From the NCBI GenBank assembly GCA_028023455.1, contig JAQFVV010012400.1, positions 17,785,490 to 17,849,489 of the forward strand: a stretch of DNA of 64,000 nucleotides. The letters are read 5' to 3'. This document shows, in pieces, positions 46,261-59,720 of the stretch; positions within the stretch are counted from its first letter, which is position 1; every line of letters begins with the position of its first letter. The stretch comes from Epiperipatus broadwayi (lineage: Eukaryota > Onychophora > Udeonychophora > Euonychophora > Peripatidae). A program made the position numbers and the translations under genes. A model generated the notes under the pieces. The model was given only the letters and a program-made list of their open reading frames with translations. It did not search any database and was not told where the DNA came from.

Positions 46261-46884
46261 ATAGTTATTATCCAAATAAAACTTCAATGGTGATCATTAA
46301 TCTTTCCTAAACAAATAGATTAGTTTATACAAACAATACTAAAAAAACTACACACAATAAACAGAGAGTATTTATATGCAAACTATAATTAAAAATAAAA
46401 TTAATGTTTATTTATATATCTACAATAACAAGGTAAAAAAATGTCTATTTTCTAAAACGAAAGAAATTCACAAAATCCGAATAATCTCTGAAACCAAAAA
46501 TTTCGAATTAATAATGTTTTATCTATAGTAGAACTTAAAAAACTATTTTTGTTGTCTATGCATGACATTTGATCAAAAAATTCTGCTTTTTTTTGCTAAT
46601 ATGTAAGAGACTAATGAAAGAACATAAGACCTCATGAAGTATAAATGAATGATATTAATATATCAGAAGTGATAAACAAAACATGTAAAACTGAGATCTG
46701 TATGACCATTGATGGTAAGTGAAAGAAAAAATTGCTGTTTAATGAATAATATTGATGCAGTACAATTTTCAATACACCATTCTCATGCAAGGAAAGGGAC
46801 TGGTTTTTATTCACTTTCAACACCTTGTGGAGGGATATAATCATAAACATACAACCAAAGACATGTGAAAAAAATATATGATCT
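46261..46884. other. A+T-rich DNA, no gene seen
   Basis: Nothing recognised. The minus-strand frame at 46,632-46,895 has no motif and overlaps the start of a family A fragment. Confidence 0.4.
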
Positions 46885-47000
46885 CCAGGATGCAAATTTT
46901 ATGCTGAACCAGCACTTATCAATTGGCCCAGATTACAATCCCTTACACATATCTTTATCATTGCTCAGTGTATATATATATATGGGTGTGTGTATGTATG
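46885..47000. repeat. Family A fragment
   Basis: TTTTATGCTGAACCAGCACT, then CAATTGGCCCAGATTACAAT and CATTGCTCAGTGTATATA, repeat the core of the family A elements at 47.4 and 47.9 kb. It ends in a TATA/TGTG microsatellite near 47,000. Confidence 0.65.
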
Positions 47001-47040
47001 TGTGTAAAATAAATAAAATGCCCGTTAATTAAAAACAAAA

Positions 47041-47252
47041 TTGTAATTATAATTGAAAGAATACAGTTAACGGTTTACAAACAATCCTTAAATACGCAGA
47101 AATACTTTCAGTTAATTTCTTAAACCTTCCTCAACTGCCATTAATGGTAGTTGAAGCAGGTTTAAGAAATTAACCGAAAGTACTTCTGCAGATTTTAAGG
47201 AATGTTTGTAATAATTTGTAAACTGTTAAATTTATTATTTCAATTATAATAT
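47041..47252. repeat. Foldback element (about 212 bp)
   Basis: The left arm has ATTGTAATTATAATTGAAAG, then GTTTACAAACAATCCTTAAA, then AGTTAATTTCTTAAACCT. The right arm carries the complement in reverse order, ending TTCAATTATAATATA. The centre is CTGCCATTAATGGTAG, a short perfect palindrome. Arms differ at several bases. Non-coding. Confidence 0.8.
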
Positions 47253-47261
47253 ATATAAGGG

Positions 47262-48545
47262 ACTTGAAATCGAACTTTCTAGCTCCCTACATCTATCCAA
47301 TTTATCTTACACAACCTATACGTGGGGAAAAGTTACACAACCTATACATGTGAAAAGGATAAATGATCTCCAATATATGTATTTTATGCTGATCCAGTAG
47401 TCATCAGTTGGTCTAAATCACCATCTCCCACACATATCTACAATAAATGCTCAGTTTATATTAAGATAGCAAATCTTTAAACTTTAATAGACAAGCTTCA
47501 ATCTTCTCCACTCTACAACTATTCAGGCATTCATTTCATTGAAAATCCAAGGATGGAAAGCTCAAAACTCTCGTTGATGAAAAAAATCAAAACTCTGGCA
47601 GATGCCTATATTATTGTCATATCTATGTTGACTTTAAGTCAATCTGACCCCTCACGCATAGGACCTTAATATGTCCATTTAATTATACAGAAAAGAGATG
47701 GGCAAAATACAGACTGAATATTAATATTTAAATATATGTATATTATCTATTCTAAACTTAATGTAATTGTAAGGGACTTGAAGTCAAACTTTCAAGCTCC
47801 CTACTTCTATCCAATCTATTTTACACAACCTATTTACTTGACCACCTACATGTGAAAAGATAAATGATCTCCAATATATGTATTTTGTGCTGACCAGTAT
47901 TCATCAGTTGGTCCAGATCATCATCTCCCACACATATATACTATCAATATTCAGTTTTATATTAAGATAGCAAATCTCTAAACTTTAATGGACAAGCTTC
48001 AATCTTCTCCACTCTCTAACTCTTCAGTCGTTCATTTTCATTGAAAATCCCAGGATGGAACTGCTCAAAGTTCTTGGTAATGTCAATATTATTAACCTTA
48101 ATATACACAATATACATATATTTAAATATTACACATTCAGTCTGTATTCTGCCCATCTCTCTTCTGTATAATTAAATGGACATATTATGGTCCTATGTGT
48201 GAGGGATCAGATTAACTTAAGGTTAACATGGGTAGACAATAATATTGGCATCAACAAGGGCTTTGAACATTTCATCGTCGATTTTCAATGAAATGGATGG
48301 CTGAAGAGTTGGAGGGGTGGGGGATTGAAGCTTGTCTATTAAAGTTTAAAGATTTGCTATCTTAATACAGACTGAGCATTGATTGTATATGTCTGAGAGA
48401 TGGTAATCTGGTTCAGCTGAAATACTATATTGCAGATCATTTATCTTTTTCACATTGTGTGGCCATGTGTATAGGTTGTATAAGATAAATTGGATAGATG
48501 TAGGTAGCTTGAAAGTTCGAGTTCAGGTCCCTTATAATTACATTA
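47262..48545. repeat. Family A composite: direct copies facing an inverted copy
   Basis: A unit of about 0.5 kb opens with AAGGGACTTGAAATCGAAC and runs through GATAAATGATCTCCAATATA, CCCACACATAT, ATTAAGATAGCAAATC and GACAAGCTTCAATCTTCTCC, to a distal part with ATTATACAGAAAAGAGATGG and ATTAATATTTAAATATATG. It is present as a full copy (about 47,267-47,770), a shorter direct copy (about 47,772-48,090) and a full inverted copy (about 48,100-48,545). The inverted copy ends in the complement of the opening, TTCGAGTTCAGGTCCCTT. Non-coding, with moderate divergence between units. Confidence 0.8.
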
Positions 48546-48959
48546 AGTTTAGTATAGACGATATACATATATGCAAATATTATATACATAGCCAATTACT
48601 ACAGTTTTAATTGAAAAGGGTCAGAGTTATTGCCCTTACATCGCTGACCTAAACAACTTAATTTTGTCAAATATGTTAATTTTTATCAGTCATTCATAAG
48701 ACTAGAGATTATCCGCTTAATGCTAGTATAATTTTCCCTACACCATTCTTCAGTAGGGACTAATGCAACTTATTAAGTATTAGACGTTGTTTAGAAATTC
48801 TACAGTTATTTCTCAATTTTTTGACTTCACTTAGGACTTGTGCTCTGGGTCGCAGACGTATTTCTAATGCAGTAAACACTATACCATAAAGTCCTTAACT
48901 ATACAAAGTATTTTCCTGCGTGCAAATGAAATTGATATTTAAAAGTTTTTTTAAATAAT
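48546..48959. other. Spacer, nothing recognised
   Basis: Sequence left of the RTE insertion with no coding or repeat signal. It is the pre-insertion host sequence that resumes at 52,266. Confidence 0.5.
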
Positions 48960-48970
48960 AACTCAACTAT
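48960..48970. repeat. Target-site duplication, left copy
   Basis: AACTCAACTAT directly follows the (TGA)n tail in element sense and is identical to 52,255-52,265. Confidence 0.9.
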
Positions 48971-48991
48971 CATCATCATCATCATCATCAA
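48971..48991 (-). repeat. (TGA)n 3' tail of the RTE
   Basis: On the minus strand the element ends in about seven TGA/ATG units. The stop codon of the ORF lies at the tail, so the 3' UTR is almost absent. Confidence 0.85.
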
Positions 48992-51966
48992 CCATTATCA
49001 ATCCACTGCAGGATGAAGGTCTCTCCAAGTTTAATCCATCTTCTCCGATCTTTAGCTTCTCTTTTCCACAACACCCCTGCACCTTTTCTTATTTCATCCA
49101 TCCATCTCACATGTGGTCTCTTTCTGGGTCTTTTACAATCTCTTGGAATCCAGTTTAAAATTTCAATTGTCAATCTATTATCATTTCTTCTAGCAATATG
49201 TCCAGCCCAACTCCATTTCAATCTTTTAATTTTTTCAATAAGGTCAGTAACACCTGTTTGTTGTCTTACCCATACATTGCGTTTTCGATCTCTTCTTGTT
49301 ACTCCCAACATACATCTCTCCATACTCCTTTGAGTGGTCTGAAGTCTCTGTATTGCTCTTCTATTAAGTGTCCAAGTCTCAGATCCATAAGTAAGAACTG
49401 GTAAAACACATTTGTTAAAAACCATTCTTTTCAAACACATAGGCATATTTCCTTTTAGTATCAAGTTATTTCTACCAAAAGCACTCCAACCAAGTTTAAT
49501 TCTATGATTAATTTCCTCCATTATGTTTCCATCTGTATTAATAATTTGACCAAGGTATTTGTAACTGTTAACTTCTTCTAATTCTTCATAATCAATCTTT
49601 ATTTTCATATTTTGAGCAAATCGATTAAACATTACTTTAGTCTTTTTAACATTTATCTTTAGTCCTACTTTTCTACTTTCATCTGCTAACTCCTGCAACA
49701 TTTCCTGCAGCTCTGAAGCATTATTTGCAAAAACAACTACATCATCTGCAAAATCTAAATGACTTAAATACTCTCCATTTACTTTCATTCCTTTAGTTTC
49801 CCATTTTAATCCACAAAATACTTCTTGCAACACTGCTGTAAAAAGTTTTGGAGATATGGAGTCACCTTGTCTTACACCTTTCTCAATGTTGATTTTTCCA
49901 GTATCATTATGTAATCTAATTGTTGCTGTTGCATTTTTATAAATATTCTTTAAAATATGACAATATCCTGGATCTATACCTTGATGATCCAATGCTTTAA
50001 TCACTGAAGAAATGTGTATAGAATCGAATGCCTTTTCATAATCTACAAATCCAAAACATAATGACAACTCATATTCATTTGTCCTCTCTATGACTTCTCT
50101 CAATACCTGGATATGATCTATTGTACTAAAACCACTTTTAAATCCAGCTTGTTCTCTTGGTTGGTGGAAATCCAAAGTTCTCTGTAGACGAGTTGTAATT
50201 ATCTTGGTAAAAATTTTATATAAAACTGATAAAAGGCTGATAGGTCTGTAATTTCTAATATCTTCTTTATCACCTTTTTTAAATATTAATATTATTACTG
50301 CATTCTTCCAATCTTCTGGTACATCTTTATCATTTAGACATTTGGTATATAACTTTGCTAAAATTGTTTCTATTTCTTCACCTGCTTCTTTTAATATATC
50401 AATTATAATTCCATCATTTCCTGGAGCCTTTCCTTTCTTCATACATTTAATTGCATGTCTCACTTCTTCATTTAAAATTCTGGGCAATTCGGAAGATGTA
50501 ATAGATATAGGAGGTACTTGTTCTTTATTACTATATAATTCTTGATAAAAATCTTCTACCAATTTCATGATGTCATCTCTCTTTTTGGTAATAATTCCAT
50601 CTTTTTTTCTTATTGCAGATATAAATTTCCTACCAATACCAAAATGTTGTTTAACATTCTTGAGACTTTTATTTTCTTCTACAGCTTTCCTTGCTATTTC
50701 ACAGTTATACTTTCTTATATCATTTTCAACTCTTTTCCGTACCATTTTACAAAATTCGAGATATTCAATTCTTTTTAATACATCATTTTTGTATATCTTC
50801 ATATTCCTTCTTTTCTTCATAAATTCTCTAGTCTCAGTAGAAATTTTATTAGTCAATTGCTGCTTTTTTCTACCAGCTATCTTTGTTGCAGTTTTTAAAA
50901 GTGTATCAGTTATTTTCATATTAATTTCATTCAAATCTGAATCATGTTCAAAATCTCCTAACACTTGAAACCTATTTGTAAGTTCTAATTTAAATTCATT
51001 AGAATGTTTCTGAAGATTAGGAATATCAACTGTAAATATTGTTTTTCTTAATAATTTTTGTCTCTCTAGTTTTACATTAACACGTAACTTACACCTTACT
51101 AATCGATGATCACTTCCTGTGTTAAATTTATTAAGAACATTACAATCTTGAAATATGTATTTCCTGTTAGTCAAAATATAATCCAATTCTGCTGTACCTT
51201 CATTTGGATGCTTCCATGTCCATTTCCTTTTAACATTTTTCTCAAAAAATGAATTCATAATATAAAGTTTTTCTTTTTCTGCAAACTCCACAAGTCTATG
51301 TCCTCTCTCATTTCTATTACCATAACCAAAATTACCTACAGCAATTTCATCTTTCATTTGTCTACCAATTCTAGCATTAAAGTCTCCCATAACAATTTTA
51401 AAATGTTGTTTACTCTGATCAAAAGCCTTTTGTACATCCATATAAAAATCTTCTACTACTTCATCACTATGAGAACTTGTTGGGGCATAAACCTGAATTA
51501 TCTGCATTTGGTATCTGCTATTAAGTTGTATAACTAATCTTGCAACTCTGTCCGATACACCATCAATCTCCACAATATTGTTCTTCCACTTTTTATTTAT
51601 AATGAATCCTACTCCACTTGTATTTCCAATATGTGTGCCTTTATAATAGAGTATATGTCCACTTTTTAAATCAATTGTTTCTTCACCTTTTCTTCTAACT
51701 TCACAAAGTCCAATAATGTCCCATTTAATATAAGACAATTCTTCTTCTAATTCTTGCAATCTTCCTTCACTTGAAAGTGATCTGCAGTTGTAAGTACCTA
51801 AATAAAAAGTCGTCATCAAATGGCAGCCTGGGTCCGCAATCAGGGGATTCTTAGCACCCTCCGCCTTCAGCCACCAACCGCTGCCTTGGTTGGTGACTTT
51901 ACAGCCTCCTGGGAATAAGGGCCATGCTTTATTTTTGTCTGTCATAATTGTATATATGTATTGCAA
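48988..51966 (-). CDS. RTE endonuclease-reverse transcriptase (992 aa)
   Basis: Replication protein of the element: it nicks target DNA and copies the element RNA from the nick. The apurinic-like endonuclease spans about residues 55-290: TYNCRSL (59-64), the catalytic Glu in LCEVRR (89), VYAPTS (159-164), MGDFNARIG (193-201) and SDH (285-287). The reverse transcriptase spans about 505-810: GKAPGNDGI, NYRPISLLSVLYKIF (572-586), FVDYEKAFDSI (640-650, catalytic Asp), GVRQGDSISPKLF (697-709), and FADD (739-742, catalytic Asp pair). The thumb region carries INVKKTKVMF and YKYLGQII. The C-terminus has SWAGHIARR (919-927) and a basic PRKRPHVRW box (946-954). No stop, frameshift or missing catalytic residue is seen. 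The first Met gives 992 residues. Met8 (MTDKNKAWPLFPGG) is the more natural start, since the first seven residues look like leader sequence. Confidence 0.95.
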   Translation of the reverse strand: MQYIYTIMTDKNKAWPLFPGGCKVTNQGSGWWLKAEGAKNPLIADPGCHLMTTFYLGTYNCRSLSSEGRLQELEEELSYIKWDIIGLCEVRRKGEETIDLKSGHILYYKGTHIGNTSGVGFIINKKWKNNIVEIDGVSDRVARLVIQLNSRYQMQIIQVYAPTSSHSDEVVEDFYMDVQKAFDQSKQHFKIVMGDFNARIGRQMKDEIAVGNFGYGNRNERGHRLVEFAEKEKLYIMNSFFEKNVKRKWTWKHPNEGTAELDYILTNRKYIFQDCNVLNKFNTGSDHRLVRCKLRVNVKLERQKLLRKTIFTVDIPNLQKHSNEFKLELTNRFQVLGDFEHDSDLNEINMKITDTLLKTATKIAGRKKQQLTNKISTETREFMKKRRNMKIYKNDVLKRIEYLEFCKMVRKRVENDIRKYNCEIARKAVEENKSLKNVKQHFGIGRKFISAIRKKDGIITKKRDDIMKLVEDFYQELYSNKEQVPPISITSSELPRILNEEVRHAIKCMKKGKAPGNDGIIIDILKEAGEEIETILAKLYTKCLNDKDVPEDWKNAVIILIFKKGDKEDIRNYRPISLLSVLYKIFTKIITTRLQRTLDFHQPREQAGFKSGFSTIDHIQVLREVIERTNEYELSLCFGFVDYEKAFDSIHISSVIKALDHQGIDPGYCHILKNIYKNATATIRLHNDTGKINIEKGVRQGDSISPKLFTAVLQEVFCGLKWETKGMKVNGEYLSHLDFADDVVVFANNASELQEMLQELADESRKVGLKINVKKTKVMFNRFAQNMKIKIDYEELEEVNSYKYLGQIINTDGNIMEEINHRIKLGWSAFGRNNLILKGNMPMCLKRMVFNKCVLPVLTYGSETWTLNRRAIQRLQTTQRSMERCMLGVTRRDRKRNVWVRQQTGVTDLIEKIKRLKWSWAGHIARRNDNRLTIEILNWIPRDCKRPRKRPHVRWMDEIRKGAGVLWKREAKDRRRWIKLGETFILQWIDNG

Positions 51967-52254
51967 AAATATTTATCATTTACACAAACATTCATTCTGC
52001 CTTATCAGGCACTGAGAAGAAAGACCATGGTGTTTCTTGATCTTAAACTCAGAGGTAAAAAGCCAATAAACTCACCACGCTGGCTAATGCGTGTTGGTGA
52101 GCAGCCCATCCATGTTCGTATACTATATGAATAATCACATAGTAATAACAGCTGCAACGACAAGAACGTATGGAGTGGACATTAGGAATTTGCCCTGCTC
52201 GGTTCCTTTAAGGCCTCCAAGAGGAATCAAAGGGTCTCCTTTCAGTTAATAGCA

Positions 52255-52265
52255 AACTCAACTAT
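52255..52265. repeat. Target-site duplication, right copy
   Basis: AACTCAACTAT, identical to 48,960-48,970, abuts the 5' end of the RTE in element sense. Confidence 0.9.
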
Positions 52266-54022
52266 ACTAACGGTAAAATTCAAACTTATTGACTACCATG
52301 ATTATGACGCTCAAGCTTCAAAAGTATACTCGATGTATTTAATTTGTTTTGTTCTCTGTTGTAGAATTTTTTATATTACTAATAATGGCAGAGTATCAAA
52401 GTACTACATATGCGCGATTCATGTATAATCAAACGGCGAAAAACACTTTTTTTTTTAAAATAAAAAAGGCAAGCAAACAACCAACCTAGATTTATACTAG
52501 ACCAATCTAGATTGAGTAGATGAGAATCGATTCGCTAACTAAACAATCGAATGTAATATGATATCGATTTCATTCACCACTGGTGGGGAAAAATCACACT
52601 CCTATCAGCACTGAGGTCGTAACGTACTTTAACTATTTTTTTAAATCTAAAATCTATCTATGATATATATATTAAATCAAACAATACTATTATATTGTAT
52701 ACACATTATATAAATAATATAAATAAATCGTAATTAAAGCTCTACATGGTTTTGTACAATGGTAGATTGGCTCAAGATCCATGAGTTACATGTCCATCCA
52801 ATTCTATCATTTCCATAGATCGAACGTACGAACTCTTGAGTAGTAAACTATTCGATATTTTTATAATCAAAATTAAAACTAATTCCGCGCTGCAAATATC
52901 TTGCAAAATTTACGTCAGCTTTTTATTGACTTATTGTTCAAATAAAGCGATTGTTCTGGGAGAATTTTTCACAATTACAAAGAATCGAATAATCAAAGTA
53001 GTAAGTCGGTGGTAGTCGCTAATAACAATATTACATTAATTTAAATTTCTTTCATCTTCCATTCAAGATGGGTATTTTAAAGCTGTTTTATGTTTCCTCT
53101 TTTTTGATTATTATTACATTTTACGTTTAATTTTTTTTAATAGAAGTGTATTTCTCAGGTCAAAAAAATTAGAAAAGAAAGGGTGTACACTTTTAGCTCT
53201 AAGGCAAAAATTGAGTAGTGGTTGGAACTTAGGATAAAAAGCTACAAAACTCGTTTAATTTTAAAGCTTAAGGTAATAATAATGTGACGATTTAAATCAA
53301 TTTTAGAAACATAGGGCGAGCTTATTTACAATACAAGTATTTTTTTTTGTAAGGACAAATGAAAAATTATAGGAGAAATCCGCATTGCCAAGCTTAAAAT
53401 TATGAAAAATAAAATTACGTAGTAAAACAACACGACTATGTCAAGTTCATAATCATATTGAAAGAATACACGTCACTTTCTATAGTAGTATTTAGATTGT
53501 TGAGAAGCGTTGGTGACGTTGCGTGATCCATTCATCTAGACCGTATGTCAGCATCATTTTCATTATCATAAAACCAATTCATTTTTATTTTTAATTAGTT
53601 AATATATAATTTTTTTTTTTAAATATTACTCTAAATAATTTTTTTAGTATAGACTATATAATGCATATATAAATTGTATCTTTAATTATCTATCTATTTC
53701 GCTATAGTATCTTTAATTATTATCTATCTATTTATTATTAAATTATAAAACAAAAATTGTGAGAAATAAATATTTTAGAAATAATAATATTAAAAAAATA
53801 AAAAATTATGGTATATAGTTGATATTTTTGATAGCGATTTTTATCTTTACTTACTGAAACTACCGTTACAAAAAATCCCGTGGCTTATAATATAGGATTT
53901 AAGTTATTATTTTTCTTTCGATCTATTTTTTTTTTTTTTTTTAATTATCACTATGTTTAACGTTCTTTAATAATTATTGGAAATATTTAATAGTACACTG
54001 ACTAGAATATTTAATATGCTAA
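52266..54022. other. Anonymous DNA, no gene seen
   Basis: No shared repeat or coding frame recognised. The sequence at 52.3-53.5 kb is a little less A+T-rich and more complex than average and may be old unique DNA. Confidence 0.45.
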
Positions 54023-56292
<2,270 letters not shown>

Positions 56293-56470
56293 TCTCTGTT
56301 CATTATCAGGCTAATATCCCAAATTGAAAAACGCAAATATCTGAAACCAGTTCAGTTTCTAAGGAGATCATAATATACAGAAACTGAACTGGTTCCAAAG
56401 ACAAGTTGATTTAGCTTGAAAACATCTATATATTTTCAATTTGGCTATCAACCTGATAGTGAAACAGAGA
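56293..56470. repeat. Foldback element with palindromic core
   Basis: Inner arms ACCAGTTCAGTTTCT (56,346-56,360) and AGAAACTGAACTGGT (near 56,379-56,393) are perfectly complementary. Outer arms (CATTATCAGGCTAATATC, CAAATTGAAAA against TTTTCAATTTGGCTATC, CCTGATAGTG) pair imperfectly. Non-coding, MITE-like. Confidence 0.7.
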
Positions 56471-56479
56471 TGGTGGATG

Positions 56480-56590
56480 TTACTTTAGATTCTAAAGGTC
56501 CAGACCCAGGTCCAAGATTCAAATATTATCATTGATGAAAACCATAAACTTTAAACTAGTCTGGGGATATTGGATAAGATAGCACTGGGA
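56480..56590. repeat. Family D fragment
   Basis: The text GTCCAAGATTCAAATATTAT, CATTGATGAAAACCATAAAC and ACTAGTCTGGGGATATTGGA parallels the family D units near 40,550 and 41,000. Single, partial and diverged. Confidence 0.5.
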
Positions 56591-56902
56591 AATTTATTAA
56601 GCACTATCATTTGACAATCTATTAATTAATAAAGCTTATAATAAGCGATATACTTGTGGAGAAAAAAAATGTTGTAAAACAACATCCAGTAACCTGAAGT
56701 TATGTGATAGTATATAAGATGCTTAATTTATAACTTGTGATGCTTGAATCTTCCAAATAACTAATCATTCAATTATATATATATATATATATTCCGTTTT
56801 AAAAGAGACTTGCTGGGATATCAACTACTGTCATTTTTAAAATTAATAGCTCTGAATATCAAGGTTTCACTGCCTATGTGACACACACATGTCTTCATAT
56901 AT

Positions 56903-57590
56903 ATCATGTTTCCCTGAAAATAAGACCATATCTTATATTAATTTTTGCTTCAAAAGATGGCATAAGGCTTATTTTTAGAGGATATATATATATTTTTATG
57001 TACAAAAATATATATTTATTCAAGTACAAAAATCTACATTTGTTCAAGATTAGTAATTTCGACAGCATGGATAAACTTTTATTACTGCTTGAGTATGTAA
57101 TGGTTAGGATTATAATCTTACCACAGAATATTCTCATTCAATACAAGTATATTTAATTTAAAATAATATATAAAATGTTAAGCTGGTTTAATTAATTTGT
57201 AAACTATCATCATTAATAATAAATTTTAGCCTTTTGGGATATCAATGTGAATTTATTTACAATATATATGGTTGGAGGTCAGATGAAAAATGAAATCTTC
57301 TATCAGGCTGAATGAATGGGCGTTGATAAATGAAAAGTAAAATTGTATTTGCAATTTCATTAAAATGATTAGTTATGAATCTGCCTGAAAATAATTCCGA
57401 GTAACATTTAGTGAAATACAAATATCTACATTTATATCTATTTATACACTCATTACTTTATAATTCAATAGGTCTGTTGTGTATTTCAACAAGCTGACAA
57501 TCTTAATTAGGGCTTTTATTTGAGGTAGGGCTTATATTATCAGCATCCTGAAAAATCGTGCTAGAGCTTATTTTCGGGGAAACACAGTAT
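56903..57590. mobile_element. Small DNA transposon with AAACA...CCCCGAAAATAAG termini
   Basis: The left end reads CATGTTTCCCTGAAAATAAG followed by ACCATATCTTATATTAATTT. The right end reads CTTATTTTCGGGGAAACACA, the inverse complement of the same terminal consensus. Inner ends also mirror each other around the AGGGCTTATATTA type of text. Short elements with these termini are common in animal genomes. The 686-bp interior encodes nothing recognisable and may contain a nested insertion (57,000-57,460). Confidence 0.6.
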
Positions 57591-57699
57591 TAACTAAACA
57601 AGAGGGATTTAAATACATGAGCTAATTGTTCAATTTTTACACTTGAGACAAATTTTAAAAGCTGCTGCTTTTAAATTAATGAAAAGACTATTAATATTA

Positions 57700-57785
57700 A
57701 TTTAGAAGGTCTTCAGATGCAGAGATAGCACATCTGCCTACCATATTTATAATCTGGTGTGTAAATCTGAAGTGAATAAAGTAGC
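57700..57785 (+). repeat. Possible tRNA-derived SINE scrap
   Basis: GATAGCACATCTGCCTACCA, then ATAATCTGGTGTGTAAATCT, resembles 21,305-21,350 and has roughly tRNA-like spacing, but the B box is poor. Weak. Confidence 0.3.
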
Positions 57786-58209
57786 TGAGACATTATCAAC
57801 TTTGATGAGTAAATAAATGTCTATCTAATCTTAATTAGATGGTAAAATAAGAATAGAAAAATGCTTGACTTCTCATATTCAATGAATAAAATCTTCTTCT
57901 TCGTTGATTTTCTATTAGAAGCCTGTTTGATAGATCTATGCTCTGAGGTGATTATTAAATTTATTTTTCTATTTATTTAAAATAATCTATTGAACAAAGC
58001 TATGAATATAAAATGAAAAAAATTGTGTACTAAGTAATATATATATATTAAAAAGATACACATATCCCCAAAACCCTAGAATCATTCTTTAGAGGACAAA
58101 CATATCATAGTAATGCTTCTGCTACTAGATGCCTCTTGTGTTGTGGTGTCAGATAATAAATGTTTTTGTTAAGTGCATCTTGCTTATTTGTCAATTTTTG
58201 TAATAGCTG

Positions 58210-58790
58210 AAAAGTTAGAAAAATGTAAAATTCTGTTTTCTGTTAGGAAAAATGATAGAGAAACAGTTGTAATATTTAAAACAGTGTACTGAGCTGTTTT
58301 AGGGAAAACACAAGTTTACAAGCAGTATAATGGAAGTGTCAAATTCACCATGTCCAAAAAAGTGTGTCAAATGAAATCCAATGTCAAGACTATACTGATT
58401 TTTTTTATACAAATGCATTGTTCACCCAGAATTCATTTGTAATGATCATCCATTTTACTTACAAGTTTTGAAACATTTGTGTGATGCAGTAAAAGAAAAC
58501 AACCTGATTTGTGGTGAAGTGGGGAGTATAAGCTTCACCATGATAATGTGCCTACACTCAAAGCCTTGATTCTTAAACAATTTTTAACTAAAATAATAGA
58601 ATCCAAATTATCCATCAGTCATTTTTATCTGATGTCACTTTATAGGAATTCTTTTTATTCCCTTGAATAAAAAAATATCTCAATTTTTTTTTTGTGAACT
58701 TAAGGCATCACTTTGAAAGAGTTTCAAGATTACTTCAAAAAGTAAAAAAACATTTAAGCCTAAAAATAAATACATAATCTTTTATTAAAT
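58210..58790 (+). pseudogene. Decayed mariner-type transposase
   Basis: Three ordered blocks fit mariner transposase. Near 58,245-58,345 the text NDRETVVIFKTVY, then LGKTQVYKQYNGSVK, matches the helix-turn-helix N-terminus (ATETFEMLxxAYGxxxLSRTxVFEWxKRF). Near 58,395-58,480, NVKTILIFF and VHPEFICNDHPFYLQVLKHL match the first catalytic-domain block. Near 58,535-58,760, reading in shifting frames gives HHDNVPTLKALILKQFL, then FLFPxIKKYL-like text. A large internal deletion removes the region before KSNVKTILIF. Frameshifts and stops throughout: dead. Confidence 0.6.
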
Positions 58791-58860
58791 TTTGGGGGTT
58801 TGGGGGGTCCTCTCTCATAGGCATTAAATTTTGGGGTTTCGAGGGGTCCTCTCTCATAAG
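58784..58860. repeat. Two tandem copies of a unit of about 38 bp
   Basis: ATTAAATTTTGGGGGTTTGG then GGGGTCCTCTCTCATAG is followed at once by ATTAAATTTTGGGGTTTCGA then GGGGTCCTCTCTCATAAG. It lies at the 3' edge of the mariner relic. Confidence 0.85.
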
Positions 58861-59720
58861 TAATAAAAAAACAAAAACAAAAAATATAAGATATTAAATA
58901 ATTTTTCAGGCTTTTGTTAGCCCTAACAATCAATAACACTTTTTAGTTTTAGAATGGACCCATAAATTATGGTATATTTTGTTCAAAGTCCCACTCACAT
59001 TCAAACATTTATATTATATAATATTTCATGTTTTGTTAATAAACATTAATTGGAATGGAAACTATATTGTTTAGTGAATTGCCAGAGTACAGTACTTTTC
59101 AACATATATATATATAAGAAAATATTTTTGGGTACAAACCGTGTATTATTTTGCATTACAATCCGATATTTCGATGCTAGTGCATTATCAAGGTTAACTT
59201 TTGAAACATTAAAACATTATATATATTTAAATGTATAGCATCATATATAAATTATGATTATAGTATAAACAAACTTTTTAAACATAATAATAATAAAGCT
59301 ATTATTAGTAAATTGAGGAGACACATCTACATATATTTTTCTGAATGTGTGTTCACTCATGCATTCATTGAAACAATAAGAATAAAAAGAAAACTAATTA
59401 CTAAATTTTTATTTTTAAAATTAATTAAATAGCAATATTTCCCATTTTTATCACTATTAAATTTATTTTGGGTGATATTCTTTTCTTACAATAACTTTTT
59501 TCTCTTATAGAAACATAATAGGCATCTTATTACCAAAAAATTAGGATCTCTCTACAATTAACTTTTAGTATGTCCTAAAATTTTGTAAAACTTTTAGCAT
59601 TATGCTTAGAAAATATTTCTTTAGACAAAATACTGCATATTAAATTCAGAAAGAATAATAAAGGAAGAATAAGATGTATATGCTTTTGTCACAAACTGAA
59701 GAATATATATATATATATAT
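58861..59720. other. A+T-rich DNA, no gene seen
   Basis: Nothing supported. A (TA)n run at 59,703-59,720 abuts the palindrome that follows. Confidence 0.4.

Larger units (their letters stand above)
48971..52254 (-). mobile_element. Intact RTE-type non-LTR retrotransposon (about 3.28 kb)
   Basis: Bounded by a perfect 11-bp target-site duplication. In minus-strand order it has a leader of about 290 bp, one long ORF, a very short 3' UTR and a tail of about seven TGA repeats, as RTE elements have in place of poly(A). The leader is also present in the decayed plus-strand copy at 33.9 kb, which supports this as a full-length 5' end. The perfect duplication and undamaged ORF argue for a recent insertion from an active or recently active family. 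A truncated sibling lies at 20.9 kb. Confidence 0.92.

Noticed and set aside
49013-51537. Several plus-strand ORFs opposite the RTE gene
   Set aside because: Antisense shadows of the long minus-strand ORF.
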